NCBI RefSeq assembly: GCF_001570725.1
Contig: NZ_BCNV01000011.1
Coordinates: 1-64,000, forward strand
Length of the DNA stretch: 64,000 bases
From: Paenibacillus amylolyticus
GTDB lineage: Bacteria; Bacillota; Bacilli; Paenibacillales; Paenibacillaceae
Direction of reading: 5' to 3'
Shown here: positions 50,876-59,492 of the stretch, piece after piece
Layout: the number at the start of each line of letters is the position of its first letter
How positions within the stretch are numbered: position 1 is the stretch's first letter
The notes under the pieces: generated by a model
What the model was told of the DNA's origin: nothing
What the model saw: the letters and a program-made list of their open reading frames with translations, nothing else
Database searches by the model: none
Translations under genes and position numbers: made by a program

Positions 50876-51853
50876 TTAACCGTCCAAACCGGCAGATACA
50901 AACTGTTTCATCGAACGATAAGCCTGCTCCAGTCGAAAGCGCATCGCGCCTGTCACAGCATACATTGAGCGGGTATTTTCCTCATCATGCGAGCCACCCA
51001 GACTGTCTGCAACGGTCATATGTAGAGCTGCTGCCCATATATCTGTCATGGAATCATTTTCTTCCAGCATCGATATATAATCACGGGTTCCATACACCGC
51101 CATCACATATTGTATCCACAGTTCCTGGGCAAAATAAAAGAGCGTAGGTTCATGAACCTCCGTCTGATCAGCCACTCGTTCCAGAATCTGAACGATTTGG
51201 AGCGGGAATTCCTCTGGTTTAAGAGGCACGGTATCAATCTCGACCTCTACCTGCTCTTCGCCTCTCGTAAACAGGATCATACCTTGAACACCTCGGCGAC
51301 GCAAGGTTTGCAGCACCCGGAATTGAAGTAAAGGGTGAAGCGACTTATCTTTTAACCAACTCGTAAGTGCCTCGTCAATCTTAGGCAGATCAAGATAGGC
51401 CAGCTGCTCCAAAGCCAGCATCGTCTGTTCAGACAGTGGCTCTTCCATCACTGTGCGAAGCATCTTATCTGCATAGCCATCATCCTGTTCAAGCTTCAAA
51501 CGAGCATGATGCCTCGCCATGTCTTCCTCACTAACCTCTTCCTCTTCCCGTTCCTCATGAACGGCAGGCGAAGTTTCTTCATAATGAGGAAACGCAGCCT
51601 GAAGCCATTCGAGCAGGGCCCGCCATTCATCATAGTGGCGCTCTTCCTGTCCCTGACATTGCAGCAAAAAGTGAAGCAATTTCATCGCTTCACCATACCG
51701 TTCATTTTCAAGCATCACTGTCAATTGAATCTGGTAATAGTCCAGCGTCTTAGGAAACAGCACAATATTGTTGTTGTGCTCGGTTTCCGGGGTCGTGGAT
51801 TCCTTAATGGGAGCACCTCCTCTGTATCCTGAATCTCCAGTCGGAATCAACAT
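50876..51853 (-). CDS. YsoA-like helical repeat protein
   Basis: Up to 325 residues, mostly helical, with TPR-like stretches (TLDYYQIQLTVMLENERYGE and LEQLAYLDLPKIDEALTSWL) and an acidic linker (EEREEEEVSEED). It holds the position of B. subtilis ysoA, a TPR protein upstream of tig; function unknown. The start is unclear. The outer ATG 51853 has no SD, while a strong GAGGAGGTG at about 51821-51813 points to an in-frame ATT at 51808, giving 310 residues starting IKESTTPETEH. No ATG, GTG or TTG lies at the right distance. The 3' end is immediately upstream of the tig promoter. Confidence 0.7.
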   Translation of the reverse strand: MLIPTGDSGYRGGAPIKESTTPETEHNNNIVLFPKTLDYYQIQLTVMLENERYGEAMKLLHFLLQCQGQEERHYDEWRALLEWLQAAFPHYEETSPAVHEEREEEEVSEEDMARHHARLKLEQDDGYADKMLRTVMEEPLSEQTMLALEQLAYLDLPKIDEALTSWLKDKSLHPLLQFRVLQTLRRRGVQGMILFTRGEEQVEVEIDTVPLKPEEFPLQIVQILERVADQTEVHEPTLFYFAQELWIQYVMAVYGTRDYISMLEENDSMTDIWAAALHMTVADSLGGSHDEENTRSMYAVTGAMRFRLEQAYRSMKQFVSAGLDG

Positions 51854-51990
51854 AAATAGATGTATATATTAAAACGATTGTCGATCTATTTTCTGAGTTC
51901 TCCTGATATTCTAACATAACCTTAAATATAATGAAAAAAACGTTACTGCCGCCAAATATCATATACGAAAAACAGTTTAAAATAAAACGC

Positions 51991-52019
51991 TTGATATTCC
52001 TGTTTGTATATGATAAAAT
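51991..52019 (+). promoter_or_regulatory. promoter of the left tRNA-Arg gene
   Basis: TTGATA (51991-51996), 17 bp, TAAAAT (52014-52019) with TGA before the -10, about 24 bp before the tRNA. The 5' flank differs from that of the second copy, although both are strong sigma-A type. Confidence 0.75.
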
Positions 52020-52042
52020 CAATTTTGCTTGAAAAAATTCAT

Positions 52043-52116
<74 letters not shown>

Positions 52117-52127
52117 TAAAAAAAGAG

Positions 52128-52152
52128 AAGCTTCCCTCGGGAAGCTTTTTTT
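52128..52152 (+). terminator. terminator of the left tRNA-Arg gene
   Basis: Perfect 9-bp stem AAGCTTCCC/GGGAAGCTT with a 2-nt loop, followed by T-rich sequence to 52152; 11 bases past the tRNA. Confidence 0.88.
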
Positions 52153-52215
52153 CGTACTTGGGATGAGAACCCCAATGGTTCGTCGGAGCATCCACTTCGT
52201 TAGCACCACTTCGCA

Positions 52216-52250
52216 GTCTCGACTGGAAGGAGAGTATCCCTCCTGGGACG
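52216..52250 (+). pseudogene. 35-nt minihelix-like relic of tRNA-Arg (left)
   Basis: Begins GTCTC and ends with TCCCTCCTGGGACG, the exact 5' and 3' ends of the adjacent tRNA, with the D and anticodon arms missing. It can fold as GTCTC/GGGAC stacked directly on AGGAG/CTCCT with a 7-nt loop (AGTATCC), like an acceptor plus T arm, with a 7-nt bulge. It is a truncated tRNA copy; whether it is transcribed is unknown. Confidence 0.75.
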
Positions 52251-52260
52251 TATTAAAAAG

Positions 52261-52285
52261 AAGCTTCCTTCGGGAAGTTTTTTTT
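52261..52285 (+). terminator. second terminator in the left array
   Basis: Stem AAGCTTCC pairing with GGGAAGTTT around a short loop, followed by eight T. It follows the tRNA relic just as the first terminator follows the intact tRNA. Confidence 0.8.
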
Positions 52286-52459
52286 GCGTTCTAGGGATAA
52301 GAACCCCAATGGTTCGTCGGAGCATTCGCTTCGTTATGAGCTCTAACCCGCTCTATTGGAGCATCCGCATTTGCTCACTCCAAGAGCGAAACGTCGCAGT
52401 AACGAATGTTCTAATGAACACAGGGCACTTTATTTACTCCAAAAGCAGCATTATGGAAT

Positions 52460-52606
52460 TCTAACGAATCTTAGAGAGCTTATTTCAACATTTCGAGGTT
52501 GATACCACAAATATATGCAGTAAGTTGCCTGATTAACGTTGCTGAGGTTCGTTAGAATCCGAACATGGCGGTTATCCGCTTAATAAGACCTCTTAGATTC
52601 GTTAGA
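52460..52606. repeat. long imperfect inverted repeat, MITE- or REP-like
   Basis: Arms at 52460-52484 (TCTAACGAATCTTAGAG...) and 52582-52606 (...CTCTTAGATTCGTTAGA) match at about 20 of 25 positions over a 97-bp centre without an ORF. The motif TTCGTTAGA occurs again inside (about 52546-52555). Similar hairpin elements are, from memory, dispersed in Paenibacillus intergenic regions. No transposase is present and no target-site duplication is obvious. Confidence 0.6.
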
Positions 52607-52759
52607 GCTTATCAGGTCAAAGGTAGTCAATGCGTCCGCGTTCCAGTGGGTGCTTTTTTTCATTTCATTGCTCAATATTGACAACGAATGTTATGCTTGC
52701 GGAGTGGATAATGTAACAATCCATACATATTAACTCATTAGGAAACAGGAGATTTTATC

Positions 52760-53989
52760 ATGTCATCTTCAATACAGCAGCACTCATCTATCCAAGCCGA
52801 GGAAGAACATTCTTCGACATCCAAAAGATTCGGCCTGTTATTGGCAGGCATTATCGTCATCGCCGCTACCATGCGGTCACCGATCACGGCAACCGGTCCC
52901 GTCGTGGAGATGATCCGCTCAGATACAGGTATCGGTCATACAATGGCGGGGCTTCTAACCTCGCTTCCTTTGCTTGCTTTTGCAGCAGTCTCTCCGTTTG
53001 CACCACGTCTTGCGAAACGTTTAGGACTTGAATCAGCCTTGCTGATCGCTATCATCATCGTAACTCTCGGGGTGGCGTTACGTTTATCGCCCTCTGTCTT
53101 GGCCTTATATGCAGGAACCGCAATATTGGGTTGCGGCATTGCGTTAAGCAACGTGCTTTTACCCAGTTTGATCAAACGTGATTTTCCACTGCGTGTTGGT
53201 ATCGTGACCGGACTGTACTCCGTATCGATGAATATATTTGGCGCCATCGCCTCAGGCATGAGTGTGCCAGTAGCAGGAGCAACTTCTATAGGTTGGCGCG
53301 CTTCTCTGGGGATGTGGGCCTTGTTATCCATTCTCGCACTACTCTTGTGGCTCCCCCAGGTCGCTGCGGGACGCCAGCGAATGTTATATGTTGCCACCCA
53401 GAGTGAAGGGACACCTGTGCGTCTGCGGACATCATCCCTGGCCTGGTTCATTACATTATTTATGGGTCTGCAATCTCTAATCTTCTATACGACGATTACC
53501 TGGCTTCCCGAGATTCTGGCCGAGCAAGGCTTCAGCCCCACCTCAGCAGGCTGGATGCTCTCCTTGATGCAGATGGTTAGCGTACCCGTTACCTTTATCG
53601 TTCCGATCCTCGCTGGTAGAACGAGAGACCAGCGTATGCTAACCACGATAACGTGCTCCTCTTTAATTGTCGGGTATGCTTTATTGTTAAGTGGACTCCC
53701 TTCGCTCGTTACCATCGGCGTCACGTTGGCTGGCATAGGTGCCGGCGCTTCGTTTGGACTGGTAACGATGTTCTTCGTCCTTCGTACCAAAGATGCCAGA
53801 CAAGCTGCCAGTCTGTCTGGTATGGCCCAGTCATTCGGTTATATACTGGCAGCAGTGGGACCTCTGCTGTTCGGCATGCTTCATGACTGGACAAAAGGAT
53901 GGACCCTTCCATTGCTGATACAGGTTCTTCTGGCCATCGCTTTACTCATCGCAGGCATCCAGGCCAGCAAGAATCGAATGATCGGTTAG
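52760..53989 (+). CDS. CynX/NimT-type MFS transporter
   Basis: A 409-residue membrane protein with about 12 helices. The N-terminal GIIVIAATMRSPITATGPVV, the second-helix MAGLLTSLPLLAFAAVSP and the C-terminal half with ASLSGMAQSFGYILAAVGPL place it in the CynX/YycB branch of the major facilitator superfamily, which includes cyanate and nitroimidazole transporters; the substrate is unknown. ATG 52760 follows AGGAGA. It is the only plus-strand protein gene between the two tRNA copies. A candidate -35 TTGACA at 52678 lacks a well-placed -10. Confidence 0.88.
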   Translation: MSSSIQQHSSIQAEEEHSSTSKRFGLLLAGIIVIAATMRSPITATGPVVEMIRSDTGIGHTMAGLLTSLPLLAFAAVSPFAPRLAKRLGLESALLIAIIIVTLGVALRLSPSVLALYAGTAILGCGIALSNVLLPSLIKRDFPLRVGIVTGLYSVSMNIFGAIASGMSVPVAGATSIGWRASLGMWALLSILALLLWLPQVAAGRQRMLYVATQSEGTPVRLRTSSLAWFITLFMGLQSLIFYTTITWLPEILAEQGFSPTSAGWMLSLMQMVSVPVTFIVPILAGRTRDQRMLTTITCSSLIVGYALLLSGLPSLVTIGVTLAGIGAGASFGLVTMFFVLRTKDARQAASLSGMAQSFGYILAAVGPLLFGMLHDWTKGWTLPLLIQVLLAIALLIAGIQASKNRMIG

Positions 53990-54023
53990 TCATACAATTC
54001 ATTTATATAGAAAGAACAACATG

Positions 54024-54063
54024 AAACGGCCTCCATCCTGCAAAATCAGGATGGAGGCCGTTT
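54024..54063. terminator. bidirectional terminator between MFS and S8 protease genes
   Basis: A perfect 17-bp stem (54024-54040 with 54047-54063) with 6-nt loop sits between two convergent genes. The arms start with AAACGG and end with CCGTTT, giving a short T run on each strand. Confidence 0.85.
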
Positions 54064-54114
54064 GTGCATTGAACAATTCCTTCATTAATCTAAACAGCTT
54101 CAATGAGGAAGAGC

Positions 54115-57100
54115 TTACTTCACTTTTACTGTGATCGTATCTGTGCTGGTAACTCCGGCTGCGTTAATTAACTCAGCTCGATACGTGTACGTGCCCGAAG
54201 CTTTCCCGGACAGTGTACTCACAGCGCTTTGAGCAAGAGGTGTAACCGCACGGAGTTCTTGCGTGTCGATCAATTCATCATTTTCATAGAGACGGTACTC
54301 AGAGGCATTCGTCCCCCACCACAGGTTCATCGTCACCTTATAGTTGCCGTCGCCATCCCAGTTATCCTGAGAGAGAACTGCTTTGCCAGGCGTTGCATTG
54401 GTAATCTGAACAGTCAACGTCTGACTCCGTGTTGTTCCCTTGTCATTCGTTAACTCGGCCACATACGTATATGTGCCGTTGGCTTTGCCCGTGATCTTCG
54501 TCTGAGCAGACTGCGCTGAAGGCGCGTTATAAGTCAACTTCTGCGTATCAACCAAAACCCCGTCTTCATATAACTTGTAGCTGGTTGCGTTCTCGCCCCA
54601 CCACAGGTTCATGGTAACGATATACGAGCCTTCTGGCAATCCGTTGCCTACCCAGTTATTGTGAGACAATACAGGCGTGCCTGGGGCCTTGGTGGCCGGA
54701 GTTTCAGGTTCGGTCTCCACGGCTTCCAATTTCAATGCCGTATTGGCTGTACCCGAAAGCCCCTGTTGGTCTTTTACCGTAAGTTCAACGGTATATTCCC
54801 CTGCTTCGATCCCTTCCAAAGGAAGGCTGAAGGCGCCATCCGCTTGTACTTCAAAAACACCTTCTTTTTGAATCGAACCATCTTCTTTTTTTACAACATA
54901 CGTTGCTTCCAAAGAAGCTGCCGGATCAAACGCAATGTCCCATCCGCTCGCAAGCGCAGGAGCAACTCGGAAGTACAAATCTTCCACGCTACCATTAAGG
55001 ACAGCAGATTCATCCACTGTGAACTCCAACGCTTCTGGTGCAGTTACAGCCGGAGCTGTCTTTTTCACCAAAAATGGAGAAGTATCTTCCTTATAGGTTT
55101 TGCCGTCCGTACCAATGGTAGTGATATCAACGGTGTATAAACCATCTGGAATCTCTGTCACTTCATCGGTTGTGTAGTCCGCATAAGTGCCGTTCCAAGC
55201 AAGGTTATATCTTGCATTTGCACTAAAGTTAAAATAGTTACCGAAAATGGAGCCGATATATCCATCTTGATAATAACCACCTTCTGGGTTAAGGCCATCA
55301 TAAATCTCAATCAGGGCGAAAGTCATTGGATTATAGAATTCCATCGCTACATTCAGCGTATCCAATGTACCATCAGCCTTCAGTGGATAGTGGAATGGAT
55401 TTTTTTCAGTACCTTTTACCGTTTCAATATATTTCACTCCACTCAACGTAACGTTGAAATGAGCAACATATGGCACAGTGAAGGTATTGGTTCCGTTCGA
55501 CAACTCAATGTATCCTTGAGCTTCTGTAACCGCGGTAACTCCTCGTGGAACGGTGATTGTCACTGCAAGTTCTTCCTCACCATTCAGTGTGAACGAACTC
55601 TTGTCTACCGCAACGGATACACCAGTGACATTACGCGTCGGATTCACATTTACGGTGTAATCTCCACCAGTACCATTCAGAGATTCAACTTTGATCGTTT
55701 TAGTGATCGTCTTTTCGTCTGTGCTCAGGAAATTACCGTAGTTGATGCTTCCGGTGATATTTTCCTTTTCAACAACAGAGCCACTCTCTGTGTATTGAGT
55801 AACATCAAGCACTTTCACAAAAGCAGCAGGATCGATGGTGTTCACAGCCTGAATGCGCCCTGCACCTTGATCAAATACATCAAACTTGGTCGTATCCAGC
55901 ACTTTACTATTGTTCATGAGCGCTACTTTGATATCAAATGGCGTCCAGTCCGGATGCTTCTCAATCAACAGCGCAATCAAACCTGCTACATGAGGTGTAG
56001 CCATACTTGTACCTGTTTTACGATCATAAGCTTGTGCGTAATCTGCGTCTGGCTCATCCTTGCCGTAGGCAGGAATCGTAGACAGAATGCTTGTACCTGG
56101 TGCCACAATATCCGGTTTGATATCCAGCGTTACCTTTGCAGGTCCACGTGAACTGGATGAATTCATCTCATCACCCGGAGTTTGGGAACGTTCAAAATCA
56201 CTAAAACTCACTTCAACAGCTTGTCCTGCGTCCAGTTCAGCCTTGATCACATCTCCATCTTCCTTGGACATGCTCAGTGTCGGAATGAGTTCAAAGTTAT
56301 CGCCCAGACTTACACCGATCGGACCGGGAATGTTGTTATATACAATAACAGCGACGGCTCCAGCCGCTTTTGCATTGGCGATTTTCTCTACAAATGCGAG
56401 TTCACCACGCTGAATCAATGCTACTTTGCCTGTAAAATCCTTACCTTCAAAATCAGCTGGTTTACCCAGTGCTGCAAATTCAAGTCCAAATTTTCCTGTC
56501 AAAACAGTTTCAGGGTCTGCTGACAGGCTCCAGCCCATCAGATCCAGACGGTAAACCGACTCTGTAATAGACAGTGGAGCTTCAGTCGGAGCAATTACAG
56601 ACTCTTCTTCCACAGGAGCAGCTTCAGGAGAAACTTCAACTGGTGCAGAAGTATTTTCTTCTCTTGTAGCTTCTTCTGCAACTTCTTCAGAAACCACGTC
56701 CTCCACAGCTGCAGCACTTTCTTCAGTAGCAGTTGCGGGTACGCCTTGTTCTGAAACTTCAGGTGCTTCTATTCCAGGTGCTGTCCCCAGTTCAGGAGAT
56801 TGTTCAACCTCTGGCACAGGTTGTTGTTCAGGCAACACTTCTTCGCCTTCTTCACCAATCCAGAAGTGAGTATCAGCTGTAATAAGCTGGCTAGGACCTG
56901 TAGAGTTACCTACGGTAATGGCCATGGCAGATGCACCCGGAGAACCCAGTGTATAACGGTTAGGTCCACTGTTACCACTTGCTACAACCGCTGTCACACC
57001 GGACAACATCGCATTGTTAAGGGCAACCGAAGTAACATAACTCGGATCGTTGGCGGCGTTACCCAACGAGAGATTGATCACGTCCATGCCATCTTCAACA

Positions 57101-58047
57101 GAACGATCGATTCCGCCGAGTACCCATGACGTTTGACCACTACCATACGGTCCAAGTACACGGTAAGCATAGATATCTGCTTCAGGAGCAACACCAACAA
57201 TGCCGTAGTCCCCTGCTTCACGAGCAGCAATGGTACCGGCTACGTGCGTACCATGGGATGTGTAATAGGCACTTCCATTAGCATTAAACTCAGGTTCACC
57301 TGACACTTTCCATTCTTGATATGTTGCTTCATACGGATCGCTATCATTGTCAACAAAATCCCATCCACCCTTATAGGCTGGCTGTAGATTAGGATGCTCA
57401 TAGTCAATCCCTGTATCAATGACACCCACTTTGACGCCATTTCCTTTGTAACCCAGATCCCATACTTCAGGTGCACCAATAAAAGGCGCTGTGTCTTTCA
57501 TATACGGGTTCACTTCATCTGTCTCGGGAGCTATTGTAACTTCAAGGTCAGGATATACACTGACCACGCCTGGTAGCTGAAGCAATTGTCCCACTTGGTT
57601 TCCTTTGATCTCAATGGCTACACCATTCAGGGCATATGCATACTCTTCCAATACTTCATGTTTGATTTTCTTCTGAGTGAGGCTATGTACAAATGACTCT
57701 TGTTGTTGCTCAACTTGAGTCACAGCCTTTGTTTCCATAGAGGAGGTAAATGATTTTCCTGAGAGGGTTGATTCACCTTGCGCTACTGCAACAGGTTTAT
57801 TCGAAAGCTCAACGATAACTCGGGTGTTTTCTCCACCCAGGCCTTCCAAACTTTTATCCAAAAATGGATCTGCGGCAATTTTTGCTTCCCGCCCTGCAAG
57901 AATCTCTCTCCATTGTTTGGCTTCGGCTGCACTTGGTAGGTTATCAAGCTGAATAACTGAATCTGCGGGAGCGGCTCCAGCCGCTGGGAGAATAATGGAA
58001 AAGACCATCAGAACACTTAATAACGTGGATATCAATCGTTTGCTCAA
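54115..58047 (-). CDS. secreted Vpr-like subtilisin-family protease (S8), multidomain
   Basis: A 1310-residue exported protease. Signal peptide about 1-25 (LLSVLMVFSIILPAAGA). I9 propeptide-type domain about 76-172. S8 catalytic domain with D211 (VIDTGIDYEHP), H265 (SHGTHVAGTIA), oxyanion N359 (ASGNSGP) and S681 (GTSMATPHVAG). Between N359 and S681 lie an acidic Glu/Pro/Ala-rich insertion (about 397-490) and a PA domain (about 500-615, KVALIQRGELAFVEKIANAK). Fn3-like modules follow, and two related C-terminal modules (1122-1219 and 1220-1310), each with a VTMNLWWG core. All catalytic residues are present. TTG 58047 is used, after AGGAGGGG. Vpr of B. subtilis is shorter; the insertion and C-terminal modules are additions. 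Confidence 0.93.
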   Translation of the reverse strand: MSKRLISTLLSVLMVFSIILPAAGAAPADSVIQLDNLPSAAEAKQWREILAGREAKIAADPFLDKSLEGLGGENTRVIVELSNKPVAVAQGESTLSGKSFTSSMETKAVTQVEQQQESFVHSLTQKKIKHEVLEEYAYALNGVAIEIKGNQVGQLLQLPGVVSVYPDLEVTIAPETDEVNPYMKDTAPFIGAPEVWDLGYKGNGVKVGVIDTGIDYEHPNLQPAYKGGWDFVDNDSDPYEATYQEWKVSGEPEFNANGSAYYTSHGTHVAGTIAAREAGDYGIVGVAPEADIYAYRVLGPYGSGQTSWVLGGIDRSVEDGMDVINLSLGNAANDPSYVTSVALNNAMLSGVTAVVASGNSGPNRYTLGSPGASAMAITVGNSTGPSQLITADTHFWIGEEGEEVLPEQQPVPEVEQSPELGTAPGIEAPEVSEQGVPATATEESAAAVEDVVSEEVAEEATREENTSAPVEVSPEAAPVEEESVIAPTEAPLSITESVYRLDLMGWSLSADPETVLTGKFGLEFAALGKPADFEGKDFTGKVALIQRGELAFVEKIANAKAAGAVAVIVYNNIPGPIGVSLGDNFELIPTLSMSKEDGDVIKAELDAGQAVEVSFSDFERSQTPGDEMNSSSSRGPAKVTLDIKPDIVAPGTSILSTIPAYGKDEPDADYAQAYDRKTGTSMATPHVAGLIALLIEKHPDWTPFDIKVALMNNSKVLDTTKFDVFDQGAGRIQAVNTIDPAAFVKVLDVTQYTESGSVVEKENITGSINYGNFLSTDEKTITKTIKVESLNGTGGDYTVNVNPTRNVTGVSVAVDKSSFTLNGEEELAVTITVPRGVTAVTEAQGYIELSNGTNTFTVPYVAHFNVTLSGVKYIETVKGTEKNPFHYPLKADGTLDTLNVAMEFYNPMTFALIEIYDGLNPEGGYYQDGYIGSIFGNYFNFSANARYNLAWNGTYADYTTDEVTEIPDGLYTVDITTIGTDGKTYKEDTSPFLVKKTAPAVTAPEALEFTVDESAVLNGSVEDLYFRVAPALASGWDIAFDPAASLEATYVVKKEDGSIQKEGVFEVQADGAFSLPLEGIEAGEYTVELTVKDQQGLSGTANTALKLEAVETEPETPATKAPGTPVLSHNNWVGNGLPEGSYIVTMNLWWGENATSYKLYEDGVLVDTQKLTYNAPSAQSAQTKITGKANGTYTYVAELTNDKGTTRSQTLTVQITNATPGKAVLSQDNWDGDGNYKVTMNLWWGTNASEYRLYENDELIDTQELRAVTPLAQSAVSTLSGKASGTYTYRAELINAAGVTSTDTITVKVK

Positions 58048-58310
58048 GGCTATGCCCCTCCTTTTAAATGTGAGTACCTCACCAAATGATGGGTTCCTGC
58101 TATTCGCACGTACTGCAATACCTGCTCAATTTCACCACCTATCTGCAAGAAGATTGACCCTTGGTAAATTATTCTATCAAAATACCACATTTTCCTTCTA
58201 AATACTTACAAATATGATATAGAAATTACTTATATGGGTCTTGAGTATGATAAAAATATTCATTTGTAATTATTTGTCGTTTGAATATCTTATTTTTAAA
58301 ATAGCGCATC
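58048..58310. other. AT-rich gap between the S8 protease and methyltransferase genes
   Basis: Together with the following terminator and tail this makes 380 bases without a gene. It presumably carries the protease promoter on the minus strand; I see no hexamer pair good enough to name. Confidence 0.3.
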
Positions 58311-58356
58311 AAAAAAAAGACCCAGATCCTCTTTATTAAAAAGAGATTCTCGGTCT
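58311..58356 (-). terminator. terminator after the methyltransferase gene
   Basis: A long imperfect stem (AGACC...CTCTTT with AAAGAG...GGTCT, 58318-58356) with a 5-nt loop, followed by at least seven T on the minus strand, 71 bp past the stop codon. Confidence 0.85.
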
Positions 58357-58427
58357 ACATGTGAAGAATAGTTGTTAAAAAAAAGACCACCATAATTCTT
58401 TTAACATTGACAAAACAATATCATGAT

Positions 58428-59201
58428 TCAACTTTCTGGTTTCACAGCCTCCATACGCAGGCGCTTGTAATCGGCATACATCGCATCTTCTTTCCAAAGA
58501 TGAGGCAACACGATCTGACTGGTTTCATGGCAGATTTTTTGTATCTCATCATGGCTGATACCTGCGAAATAGTCGCCTCCAAAATGAGCCAACCAGCCTA
58601 CTATACCCTGCTCACCATCTACCAGTCTGGTAGGACGGTCGTAGTGATAGGCCTGTCGAACCACAAATCCACTTTGCTCCAAAATATAGCTATATTCTCC
58701 GATCGAAGGAAAGTACCAAGGATTGCGTTCCGATGCACGAATGCCCGTGTTACGTTCCACGACCTCCTCTAGTGCATCCACAATAATCTGCACGTTCCCT
58801 TTACCGCCGAATTCTGCGACAAAACGCCCTCCGGGCTTCAGAGACTTCCAGATACTATCCACCACTAGTCGCGGATTTCTCATCCAGTGCAGCGCCGCAT
58901 TGGAAAAGACGGCATCATACGGTCTATTCGTCTCAAACTGATGACCGTCTCCTTCCATGAATTCAATATCGGGGAATTTCTCCCTCGCACGGCGAATCAT
59001 GTCCGGAGATGCATCCATGCCAACAACCTCAGCTTCGGCCAGAGAAATTTCATACGTCAAATCTCCCGTTCCACAACCCAGATCAAGGATGTATTCCCCT
59101 TTCTGGGGTTGAAGCCATGAGATCAGGTTTTTACCGTATCCGGACACAAAAGCCAATTGGTTGTCATACTCATCTGCTCGCCATTGATTTAATGATTTCA
59201 T
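58428..59201 (-). CDS. class I SAM-dependent methyltransferase
   Basis: About 257 residues. Motif I is YILDLGCGTGDLTYEI, the acidic end of strand 2 is VVGMDASPDMIRRARE, and FSNAALHWMRNP is post-motif IV. The pattern resembles trans-aconitate 2-methyltransferase and similar small-molecule methyltransferases; the substrate cannot be told. ATG 59201 (MKSLNQWRADEYDNQ) with GGTGG upstream is preferred to the earlier ATG codons. It lies next to the right tRNA array. Confidence 0.85.
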   Translation of the reverse strand: MKSLNQWRADEYDNQLAFVSGYGKNLISWLQPQKGEYILDLGCGTGDLTYEISLAEAEVVGMDASPDMIRRAREKFPDIEFMEGDGHQFETNRPYDAVFSNAALHWMRNPRLVVDSIWKSLKPGGRFVAEFGGKGNVQIIVDALEEVVERNTGIRASERNPWYFPSIGEYSYILEQSGFVVRQAYHYDRPTRLVDGEQGIVGWLAHFGGDYFAGISHDEIQKICHETSQIVLPHLWKEDAMYADYKRLRMEAVKPES

Positions 59202-59355
59202 GAATACCACCGTCGCTTTCATCGTTAATAACCACATTGTGACATAGAATCATTTATTGTTTAAATATATAAATTCTATTTATTCAATAGGTAAAACCAA
59301 TAAATAACTTTACTTTAAACGCAAAAAAACTCCCCGAAGGAAGCTTTCTTTAATA

Positions 59356-59390
59356 CGTCCCAGGAGGGATACTCTCCTTCCAGTCGAGAC
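59356..59390 (-). pseudogene. 35-nt minihelix-like relic of tRNA-Arg (right, distal)
   Basis: Identical in sequence to the left relic at 52216-52250: GTCTC at one end, GGGACG at the other, able to form GTCTC/GGGAC and AGGAG/CTCCT stems. It is followed by a terminator stem and T run on the minus strand. Confidence 0.75.
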
Positions 59391-59460
59391 TGCGGTGTAG
59401 CGCTAACGAAGCGGATGCTCCGACGAACCATTGGGGGTTCTCTTTCCATGAACGAAAAAA

Positions 59461-59480
59461 AAGCTTCCCAGGGGAAGCTT
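59461..59480 (-). terminator. middle terminator in the right array
   Basis: AAGCTTCCCC/GGGAAGCTT with a tight loop, followed by eight T on the minus strand. Confidence 0.82.
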
Positions 59481-59492
59481 CTCTTTTTTTTA

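Larger units (their letters stand above)
52117..52337 (+). repeat. left tRNA-associated tandem repeat array (period 134 bp)
   Basis: After the tRNA come a terminator, a conserved block (52165-52215, starting GAGAACCCCAATGGTTCGTC and containing a GAACC/GGTTC hairpin), a 35-nt tRNA relic, a second terminator and a second, decaying copy of the block (52299-52337). The two blocks start 134 bp apart. The same arrangement recurs on the minus strand at 59323-59629. Confidence 0.85.

Noticed and set aside
52678..52709. Promoter for the MFS gene from TTGACA at 52678
   Set aside because: The nearest -10-like hexamers are at 8 or 23 bp, not at 16-18 bp, so the match is not usable.
55267..56151. A 294-codon plus-strand ORF opposite the S8 protease
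   Set aside because: Antisense shadow with no start signal or motif; the protease frame has all catalytic residues.
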